NCBI GenBank assembly: GCA_000320545.1
Contig: ADNK01001514.1
Coordinates: 1 to 64,000, forward strand
Direction of reading: 5' to 3'
Source of the DNA: Bigelowiella natans CCMP2755
Lineage: Eukaryota; Cercozoa; Chlorarachniophyceae
Length of the DNA: 64,000 bases
Made by a program: the position numbers and the translations under genes. The notes below the pieces were generated by a model. That model did no database searches. It was not told the origin of the DNA and worked only from the letters and a program-made list of their open reading frames with translations. Shown in pieces: positions 25,143-36,000 of the stretch (position 1 is the stretch's first letter; each line of letters begins with the position of its first letter).

Positions 25143-26876
25143 ATGGCGGATCAGCAGGCACCCAAAAAAGACGAAGAGAAGGACGGTCAAAAGCATGATG
25201 AGCTCAACAACAATCTTCTCGGCGCGGCGCAGCACGGACAACTCGATGTATGTGGATGAATGATTTTACTTCACGAGTGTTAAACAGTACCAATATAAAT
25301 TGTATGCAAGTCAAATGTGTTCATGATCTTACTCTTCATGACCGATGTTTATTCTCTGTAACCAATTTTGTTGCTTTACGAGACGAAACTCGAGAAAACA
25401 GCAATTAATTAATTGGTCACATTGAATAAATTGATTCCCAGGAGCTCAAAAGACTTATTGCCGCCAACGCAGATCCTGCTTACCAGGTTTCCATCTTTTT
25501 TTTTATCGTCGACTAGTAGAATGGCGGTGGAGTACCGATAACAAATTACATGCAGTGATACATCTAAAAGGAAATCTTTTCATTTGTTATCATCATGCTG
25601 AACATCAGGAAAAGGAACAAGGGATCAGCGCTATGATGGCAGCTGCGGTGGGGGGTCACTGCGAAGGTAAGCAACAGACAATTTCTACCATTCTATTTTG
25701 GATTTCCGATCCACAACGCCATGGTTTTGCATTGCGTTCATTGTATTTGAACAACTTCGACAGTTATTCATGAACTACTTTGCAATGGGGCTCCCTGGAA
25801 TGCCGTTGATAAACATGGCCGCAGCGCAGGTAATTACGCCTTAAAGGCAGGCCATCAGAAAGCTGTTGACCAAATTGTGAACGCTGGTGTCACGGCGGAG
25901 CTTATATTTGCACAGCTGGGAAAGAATCAGCGAAAAGGACAGGGTAAGGAATGGAGAAGTTAAGAAGAATCTCAAAATAAGCACACAAACCGCACATGCA
26001 GCCGAATATAAGTCGTCGAATTTGCCATCGCCAGATAATCAATTCGTACATACAATTATATTTACTACTCCTTCTTCAATCTCTGCTGCAGGTATTGGGA
26101 GCAGTGAAAAAGCGAACAAGGAGAGCAAAGAATATATCGATCGCAACGTCCGTTATAGCCAAGGGAAGCTGCTTGATGAGTCTGAGGACGCTGTGATGAT
26201 GAAGTGGGAAACTCCTTTGATGGAGGCTCATGCTAAGGTACTCTGTCCCAAGGAGGGTCTCGACGTGCTCAACATCGGTTTCGGGATGGGAATCGTGGAT
26301 ACAGCCCTGCAGAAGTTCAAACCCAAGAGCCACACCATCGTCGAAGTCCATGGTGGTGTGCTCAAGAAGATATATGCCGACGGCTGGGATAAGAAACCAG
26401 GAGTCATCGTAGTCCCTGGTCGCTGGCAGGACGTCATGCACGAGCTTGGGACCTACGATGCGATCTTCTTTGATACGTACGGTGAGTACTACGACGATAT
26501 GCGCGAGTTCCACTCCTGGCTGCCCAAGATCCTGAGGGAAGGAGGTATCTACAGCTTCTTTAACGGGTTTTGCCCCGATAACATCATCTTCCAGGGGGTG
26601 ATGTGCCAGGTCTTGCAACAAGAGCTTGCTCTGCAGAACATTGCCGTTGAGTTTCAGCAGTGCGACATCGATATCGATGAGAAGGATTGGGAGGGGGTCA
26701 AGCGCAAGTACTTTTGGAGTAATACATACTACCTTCCTATTGGTAGGAAAGCATCTACTGCGTCAAAGGAAGAGGCCCACTCATCAAGTGATAACTCCAA
26801 TCGCCGCATGAGCATAGAAGAGGCAGCTCATGGTGAGACCGGCGATGTTAAGGAAGATAGCTCCAGCATTGATTAA
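25143..26876 (+). CDS. RMT2: Protein arginine N5-methyltransferase with ankyrin repeats (RMT2 family)
   Basis: Predicted to methylate the delta nitrogen of arginine in a ribosomal protein (the yeast Rmt2 substrate is Rpl12). Five exons (25143-25247, 25442-25486, 25609-25666, 25764-25943, 26092-26876) close in phase to 390 aa, near the length of yeast Rmt2. The N-terminal half is ankyrin-like (LLGAAQHGQLD, LKRLIAANADP, GISAMMAAAVGGH, VIHELLCNGAPWNAVDKHG). The catalytic half begins near RNVRYSQGKLLDE and has the SAM-binding motif LNIGFGMGIVD, then acidic VEVHGGV, and the family block YDAIFFDTYGEYYDDM ... GGIYSFFNGF. The tail is Ser-rich and probably disordered. The ATG at 25143 is the first in a good context. 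A longer upstream frame exists but is low complexity. Confidence 0.92.
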
Positions 26877-28051
26877 AAGAGGAATTGAAGTAGCTTTCCT
26901 TGCAGTCCATGTGTGAAATAACAGCCACAAAGACAAGGACGGGCCGGGACTGGCATGCACCGTGCACCTAAGCGCATCATCGGGTTCTCTGTCTACGCAC
27001 GTGGTTACGTCGAGCTCATCATTATGATCATGAGAACTGGCTGTCAGTCATTTCCGAGCAGGGATGACATCAGCACATCAAGACATTTCAATCGCTGTGG
27101 CAACCTAGCAACAGACTAATAGACATGGAACCAGACACATGTGTATGTGTGTTAGATTCCTTGTCGGCGCGGTGCATAGTACACGGTGCATGCCATGTAG
27201 CTTGTACGTGCAGTGCACACCACATCTGTTGCGTCTACTGTTTGCAGTGCAATTCAAATTTGACAGATGCACAATATTTTCTTGTCAAGGCTAGAATGGC
27301 GTCTCACATCGCTACGTGCATGCACACACTAGACATGCTAGCATGGTAGTAGCGTGTGGCTGACATGACATGATCCAGACTAGCTAGCTAGCAAATGATC
27401 GGCGGAGATTAAATGTTTGATGTCACGCATCTGTGCACAGCCTAGACTACAAGACAGCTGACAGCGAGTGAGTCTAGGGCGTGCTGCGGCTGGCACAGTC
27501 TACAGTCTAGCAGTGCAGCGCGTCGTGCTGTGCTAGCAGCGTGCATTATAAATTGCCATTAGCATGCCGCTGCAAGGCCAGCTAGCCAAACAGTGTGTGC
27601 GCATGCTAGCTAGCTAGCTAGCATGAGACGGCTAACAGACAGATGTGCAATGATTGTGATTGAATCTTTTCAATCGCCATCTTCACTTCATGATGTAGCT
27701 GCATGCTAGCATGTGCGTGCTTGTGTGTGTCATGTGTATGCGTAGTGTGTTTGTGTGTGTGCATTTGAATTCTCCATCTGCATGCACGTGCGCACAGCTA
27801 GACAGCCGCATCGATTTCACTCATTGCAAACCGCAACTTTGCAAATGATGGACGACATGCAATGTGACACATCTAGACATGTGCACATGTGTACACATGT
27901 ACATGTACACACATCGTTACTGTGTCTATCATGCAAAGGCTGGGACTAGTGACATGGTGGAATTGCACAGTCCGTTCAGACCCAATTCATCCTGTGCGCT
28001 GGCACTCCATCTAGCTAGAGGCCTGCTGTGCCCATCACGTTTGCATGTTCA

Positions 28052-28149
28052 TTATGTTGCTCAAATACAGCCGCAACAAGTTGTCAATGAAGTAATCAGC
28101 ATCGTTTATTATCGGTTTATTATTAGAAGACCTGGTAACAAGTAGTTTT
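28052..28149 (+). repeat. Inverted repeat, left arm
   Basis: It begins ttatgttgctcaaatacagc and is repeated in reverse complement at 28322-28419 with about two differences. The spacer is about 172 bp. Both arms keep the same open frame (AQIQPQQVVNEV ... YYRFIIRRPGNK, stop). Confidence 0.85.
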
Positions 28150-28321
28150 TCAGTAAGTCCCACGCTAATTCGTTTGTTCTGAATGCTCATTTCTGTGTTG
28201 CACAAAGCAACGTTTGTTGTTTTGATGTCCTATGACTGATTGTACGTCCACGTTTACCTCCTGTAATCCGTATCTAGATGACACAATCTTTCGGAGGATT
28301 AAACGTTATGTGTTGATAATA

Positions 28322-28419
28322 GAAACTACTTGTTACCAGGTCTTCTAATAATAAACCGATAATAAACGATGCTGACTACTTCATTGACAACTTGTTGCGG
28401 CTGTATTTGAGCAACATAA
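28322..28419 (-). repeat. Inverted repeat, right arm
   Basis: Reverse complement of 28052-28149, differing at one internal base (A versus G) and near the outer tip. It could form a long hairpin. It is either a foldback element or an inverted duplication. Confidence 0.85.
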
Positions 28420-28678
28420 GACATAATGGATAATGAGTCAAAGCCAGTAAGACTAGATACATTAGAATACGGTTCTGTAGTGTAGCCTCGCCATGAATGC
28501 CGACTAAAAATCTCTAATTTCAATTAACTACTTCAAGTGTACGTCCCCTGGAAACTGGTTCCTGATGCTAAGACGTTGGGTCGCGATCTACGATAGAATT
28601 TACGCACTAATCGTTATGCTGCCATAGATAAACGAGGAGATTGACCAGGGAAAGAGACAAAAGCATAAACATGACATA

Positions 28679-28974
28679 CTAACTTAATACTCGTTGTACT
28701 TGCATATCACGCTGCGCTACCACCACACGAATGTTTACTACATCATTTCTGCGCCAGCCCTGGAAGAAAAGTATCCAGTAGTTGTGGTGATGTTCATAGT
28801 CGACATCATCTAAACAGGAAAAAAATGGGTCAGTATTGTTCGTGTAAGTACTACCTATCAGTATCGTTACCAACAAGAAGCTCATAGAGACATACTGCAC
28901 ATGATTCTTCTCACAATTAGTAAAATATACAAATTTTACATGACTATAAGCAATTTGCCCCCATCCTCATCCTC

Positions 28975-29019
<45 letters not shown>

Positions 29020-32000
29020 TCTAGTACTTACCGTGGTGCCCGGGATATCACCCTTGATCACACCGTAGCAACAGTCACAAACACGAGCCTAGTGCGAGGA
29101 GGGAGGGATGGAAAGAAAATATGATGATGATGATCCGCCATCATGCTATCGATGTGGCAAAATGATTATCCCTTCGTGTTCAGCACCCTCTTTTGACTTT
29201 GACGGATGTACCTTGACCCCTCGAATATGGAGGGAGTGGGAGGCGCACTTTCGGCAGATTATGTCTCCACACACGCCGCAAATTGCCCCCTTACATATAT
29301 ATGATGAAAATAATCAACACCAGAAAGCAAGAACTAAATAACCCCTCTCCATGAAGCCAAAACTGAAACGGGCAAACAGTGCTAGGGGGTTGAGGGGGAT
29401 TTATTGTCACATGGCTTCCTCGTTCCTCTCTTTATTTCTATAAATTATTCTTCATTATCCTCAGCACAACTCTGGCTGTAAGAAAGATACATACATTTGG
29501 CGGAGGGGCTCCTCCTCCAGTACTCTCCATTCCATTCCCTGCTGTTGTTCCTGTCGTTCTCCTCCTCCACCGGCTTTTCGAATGCACTCGAATACACAAC
29601 TTACACACCCACGCGCTCCTCTTGTGGTAGTCCTGCAAGGACGCCATATCCCGCACCTAACGACAATGATGCAGATAATTATAATGATAATGATGATGAT
29701 GATGATGATGACGATGAAGACGATGATGGTAGATGATGATGATAGGTATGATTGTGTCCAGCTGATAAATAGTTATACTTTGAGTTGAGCATTTAAGATT
29801 TAGGTCCCACTGCTACCACCATCGCCATTATACTGCTACCACCACTACCACTACGACGAATACTACTACTACTACAACTCTACGTTGAAGAAACTCGAGG
29901 TGATCTCTGGATCCGTTTCGTACTCGCTGCTACTGGTGTGGTTTTTCGGATCAAACGGGGCGCTAAGGGTTGCTGATGCCCGGCCGGACTCACAGCCTCC
30001 TGCCAATATTTACAAATACATCAACCAATAAAGCAACCAATCATGCCATCTGTACAGTGAAGCAACGTTCGCTTACACTGCAGAGTAGTATTAGTACTAG
30101 TACTCATAGTAATAGTAGTAGCAGTTGTAACAGTATGGAGGAAGAAGTGAGAAAGAGGTCCAGATACACGTACCTGACTTAAGTTGCATTGCATGCTGAA
30201 AGTGAGCCTACGACGATTGGAAGGGGGGATAGAAGAAATGAGTTCCGGCATTTATGCATTGAAAAATGCACGTACGCACCCACAAAAACACGTACAAATG
30301 TTCAGAAAACTCTGTATATTCATATATTTCTAATGGTGATGATGATGCGTTATTGCTATCGTTATAACACGCATAGTGGTGTTTATTTGATCAAATCGTT
30401 AGCATCGAACGAGTAGTGTTGAGGCATTCAATATCCATATGAAAGACCTGTCGTTGCTTTTCTATTAAATGCTCCATCTTCCGCATCCACTCATGCTGTT
30501 AAAAGATTAATGCATAAGCGAGGTATAGTACTGTAGCAGTGATCGAGCGCGTTGTTCGTCGAGATTCAGTGGCATTGGCGAGATGGGAAAGAATGAATAA
30601 GCAAAGGAGAGCAAAGAGAATTTTTCGAAGCAGTGCCGACCTTCATCTGAGGATTGGAGTACTCAATGATGAACGATTTCTGAGGGCTTATCTAACAAGA
30701 GGGATTATGATTATGATGTTGATGATGATGATGACAATGATGATAATGGTGATAAGCAGCTTTCGGTAAAGACGTCACCCACTAGAGAAGGAGTAGTGAG
30801 ACGATCATACGACGTAAATGCTCGACGATGTCATGTAGCGTAGCGAAGAGGTAGCGATTATATGGTAGTAGCCCTACTACCGCATTTAGAATCAACGATA
30901 CCAGCGAGGGTTTTCTCAAGTGCGATTTCACGTTTTAATGATGTGCTATTCATTCACCCATTCCTCTACATACATCTCTCTCTCTCTTCCTTAAAACGAA
31001 CTATTCCTCAACGTGTCTTGACCGCGACTCTCTTTCCTCATTAAATCATACCAGTTGGTGTCTTATGGGGTCTTCGTATCCAACACCATCACTGTCGATG
31101 AGGATATTTTTCACTGTAGCGAGGGAGAGGTGCAACGTTTGATGCACCTAAAGGAAAATGGCAATATCGCCGTAAGTGTGAAGTTTGATATTCTTTTTTG
31201 GCATGATAAAGCACCTTATAGTGAGGCAAAGAACCGGCTGCATAAATGAGAAGGTCGTTGAACAAAAAGAACCTAGGTGCGTACATGTTGAATGAACTAT
31301 CATTAGAGTACCCCCTTCATTTACATGCTACTTCTTCTTCCGCTTTGAGCAAACTAGTCAATATATTATTATCGTTCTTATTATTTTCATCATCATCATT
31401 ACGTGTAAGTCTTTCGCTGGCCTTGTGCAGCAGATATTTTCACAAGTCTTGCGGACTATAATAAACACCCAATGAGCAATTAATAAGGGCAGGCAAGATA
31501 ATACAATGGTAAAAGAGAAGAAGAGAGTGAAAAAAAATTAAGTACGCAATCAAGAAGAAGAGGATAATAATGACGATAACGATGCTCAATCTTATAGATA
31601 AAATTATCTCAAAACTATATTATTTAGAAGGGCTTTTTCAGCAAACCTTGATAAAAGTGCGCTTGGAGCTGATGAGAAATATCTTGTGACCTGGAGAAGG
31701 AAGAAAGAGAAACCATTAAGTTTCCATTATCAGACTCATACAGAGAAAACTAGCTGTAGAATGTCACACCGAAGAAAGATTGTAGCAGCTTAAGTGTTTC
31801 TATCTGCTTCCGTTGACGCACTTTTGACTTGCAATTTGAGACTTCGAGCAATATCTGAGGAGGAGATGAGGAAAGAAGTGGGAGGGAACAATGTCCATTT
31901 CTCACTTACTCGCGAGAACAAGGCAATAAAAGCATGGATAGTACCTGCTTGATGGCTTTTGTACGTTTTTGCAGTTCCTTGGACCCATCTCGATGGTATG

Positions 32001-32521
32001 TCCGCACATGTTTAAACCACGTTTGACGATGAAGATGTTCTTGCCGGAGTAATCTGCCATGGTGGCAATAGTTGTTATTGTAGTAGTAGTAGTTGTAGTT
32101 GTTGTAGTAATAGTGTAATAGTAGTAATAGGTGAGGATAATAAAAGCATGCTCCCGTACACATACTTACTACACCTTACACAGCTTTTCATTATCATTAT
32201 CTTCTTGTTCCTCCTCCCACCCCTACTCTTATTAAATTTTAACGATTGCTTTGTCTTCTCACCGTTCCTTAAGAGTGCGCCCTTTCAGGTGCCTCTTCGT
32301 GGCTCTTCTAGAACTCATTTTAGCATCAGGTTGCTGCTTGGACATCTCGTTCTCAACGAAAGTGCGCTCTGCTAGCAGCTCCAGGAAGCCTTGAAACTCG
32401 GTATCGAGTCCAGTCATCGTTGCTAGTGTATTTTTACGATTTGTTTTAAAGGCGACTGAAGATGGATGATTCAAATCGTGCTATGCCTCATCCAAAACTT
32501 ACATTTTCTTCCCTGACATTC

Positions 32522-32610
<89 letters not shown>

Positions 32611-32966
32611 CTAGGTACCGAGCAGCAGGCCATGAGCGAGGATATCCAAACACATGTGCGATGAATCCATTCTATCTGAACCGTGGATAATGCCTGAAAC
32701 ATCATCGCCATATTCGTCATCGCTATTAAACCATCACAATTACTGATTCTGATAAAAATAATGTACAGTTGACGGCCCGCCATAGCTGTCCGTATATCTC
32801 TTCAAAAACGATCTTTGCTAGTGACTGTTTATGCCTGAGAGGAAGCTTGTCCACTCCCCACCAAATCTGTCAATTGCAAATGCAACATCCATGTTGATTT
32901 TGATCATATTCCCACACGGACACCAAAAATTTCCTAAAGCTGTAACCGCTTTCACTACTACCACTG

Positions 32967-33000
<34 letters not shown>

Positions 33001-36000
33001 AAATGCTACTTCACTATAGAACCCATACCTTAAGCTTTGGCAATTTGAAGCATCTTAAGCGTCCTCGTAATTGCCGCGTAGATCTCAGCGCGACTGCCAT
33101 TCGATTGTCCAGGCCGCTGGACCCTATTTAAGTAAAACGTTCGGAATGAACAAAGGCCACAAGAGCCTCTTTCTATGTTAACATTTTATTGTGTTAGAAG
33201 TCATCATCACCACTATCATCTATGATACATGCTACTTCACATACCGCCGAGATTTTTTATCTCCGTGGAAGCTATGTCTCTGTATTGGCGCATGAGGAAA
33301 GAGAATGGGAAGTCTCCTTTCCCTCCCCCCTTTTTCTCCTTCATGTCGTCCGGAGTAGCCGATCTACTGCTAGATTGCTGCTCGAGCAATAACTTTTTGA
33401 AAGGAGGTGGTGGTAAAAGTTGTTGATATGCTTGTTCATCTCTAAGATTCGGAGCTGTATTGGCATCTCTAAGGTAACTTGCAAGATCTTCTGCCTTAGG
33501 GGGGGCCTGCTGCTTTCGTGCGGACTTATTCCACAACCCAGTATGGACCGCCATGAGCATCTGGGATAACGTGTTCGCAGCATCGATGCTCCTCACCTTA
33601 CAGAATAGAATGGGAAAATGGCGATGAGAGGGAAGTTGGGATATTCGTTGTTACTCTGTACTTTTTGTGATGAATGATCATCATGGTTGCTATTATTTCT
33701 CTGTTATTATTTCTTCCAGTGATACCGGGCTGTTCGGGTTATCCCTTCTGTAGATTATGGAAAAGAGGTCCAGCAGACGGAGGACCTTCGCCGACTCTAA
33801 ATTTATCATTAGAAAGCCACTATCCCCAGAGAACAACCGGAGTGCCTGATGCAAAAATTAGATAAATGTCCCAGGAAAGAATGAACAAACAAAAAACGAC
33901 CAACGAAATATAGAACAAAACTAGATGTTTGAAGGTGGTGCTGGTGTCGGTTGAGTTCACAAAATATAGAAACCTGCACAAAATCGAGATTTCTAAGATC
34001 AATTCGGTCAGCATAGCACAGTCTCAAATTGGTGTGGAACCAGTCGTCTTTGCTGCCTAAAAATCTGAAATTTATACAATATGTGAGGTGTGGGGAGTGA
34101 ACGAAGGGGACCTGGCATCAACCATCTCTTATCGCAATCAATCTCACAACATATTACATACTCGGCAAGATGGTCTTTGCCAAAGTAACGGCCTGATCGA
34201 TGTGCGTTATTGAAGAGAAAGTCGGCGATAAAACGCGGATCTGATATTCCATTCTCGAAGAGATACTTGACACAGTCTTTTACAGCCCGGCCCGCCTTCT
34301 CTCTAATGTGCTCATCATCAGAATGCCGATTTGAGTAGATCTCCTTGGCCTTTAGCAAGGCTTTATCAAATATCTTTTGTCGTGTGCGGCGAAGTGTTAG
34401 TAGTTTGTCGGGGGAGGAGGAAAACGGGAGGGCAGACGGTGCTGGGATGGGTATAGAAGTCCTTCTGCTACTTTGGTGATGTGTTGTCTTGGTCGTTGCT
34501 CCCTTTGAATCATCACCATTTGTCAGTGATGTTTGTTTGTGATCGTTACCACCATCAACTTCGCCGCTTGCTGCTGCTGCTCTTACCCCTCTCGCTTCAG
34601 TCTTAAAAGAGACGTCGCCGTTTTCGTTGTTCTCGTACACGACGTGCTTAACGCGAGATTGGAGTAGCGTTCCTTCTCTTTCCTCTCCCTCGCCATTCTT
34701 GCTGAGCCTCATTGTCCCCTTCGGTGATACCACAGAGAGCTTAATTTTGAAGCCGTTGCGCTGGTGAATATCACTCTTCCCTTGCTGCTGTTTTGTCAAA
34801 ACCTCAGTTCCCATACCCGTGGCAGCTGCCGCCTCCATCTCCAATAACATCCGCTGCCTCGGTGATCGATGTAGCTGAAATTGCTTCGGGGCCACATTGA
34901 AGTCCTCCAGACTCGTATTATCTCTACCACCGTTTGCAGTGATGATACTGTTCAGTGTCGGATTCGAGCCTATCGCAACATCCTCCTCTTCATCCGCAGG
35001 TACTGCAATCTTGATCAGTTTTTTCTTCTTCTTATGATGCTCTCTGTAAGATATGGAAGGTGGTTTGGGTAATGAGAGACGGTCTCCGACAGCATCTCGG
35101 TTGATGATAAGGCCTCCGACCCGTAAAGCCTGTCGGGAGATCTCTCTCAGACATTCAAGAGCAAGCTTCTGTAACTGCGGTGACTCTGCGTCGGGTACGG
35201 GGGATTCGTCTAAAGCAGCTTGTAATTCTGCCGCAGTAAGATGTTTGTTCCCAAACAACCTCTGAGCACCGTCCTCGCAACGGATCTTATTGGCGGAGGA
35301 AATCGATCCAGCAGCAGAGGAGGGACCACCAACTGCTTGTCCCGACACGCCCGACACCGAATGTTGCGACGGCGACGGGCCTAACCTTTCTGAGAGGCTC
35401 ATTTTCTTTCTGGAAGGGGACGCGCCTCCCGTTTTTGACGCGTGTTTCTCGTCCATCCCCTCCATTGCTGTCTTGATGCATGCCTCCATGATGTTCGAGA
35501 GCACGCCTGTCAGCAAACTGAAGGCTGGCGATGATTCGCTTGCAGTAGAGGTATCAATATCATAGTTGTAAAAGAGTCCCATAGCCTCGGTGTCAGAGTG
35601 TTTGAGAATATCCAGAAGCAGAGAAAGCAAGACAATTCGTGTTCCCACTATCTCATCTGGGTTACATATTCGAGGGATGATGCCTTCGTTGAGTACAACA
35701 GCGACCTCGCTCTTGGCAATATGACGATAATTGGTGTAGATCACCCGAAACAAGTCGGCAGCAGCACCTGTAAGTGTCATTGGAAGGGGTTCCATCACAA
35801 AGAGCGGAGAAAGAGTTGGCAGGATAGCTGTGCGAAACAGCTGTGCTTGTTGTTCCGTAGATTCGGTAAAGATAGGGCATCCTGCATCCAATATACGCGC
35901 TAGGGCTCTGACGCAACATGTGGCTTTCAACCTCTCTCCTGAATCCCACAATTCACAATAGCTGCCATTTAAACTGCCAGTAACACCACCCGTTCCTGTT

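Larger units (their letters stand above)
26877..28678. other. Intergenic: CTAG/GCATGC-rich block and inverted repeat
   Basis: 27120-28040 is dense in GCTAGC, GCATGC and TGCAC words, with no coding exon seen. The inverted repeat at 28052-28419 follows. 28420-28678 shows nothing recognisable. Confidence 0.55.

Noticed and set aside
29108-29341. Plus-strand frame with CYRCGK, suggesting a zinc finger
   Set aside because: Antisense to the FYVE exon 29289-29212, whose CGVC and CRKC pairs and splice sites are stronger.
30539-30769. Plus-strand frame with plausible composition (RWERMNKQRRAKR)
   Set aside because: It overlaps the minus-strand PH exon 30679-30641, which fits the Arf-GEF phase and domain. 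The tail is a GAT repeat.
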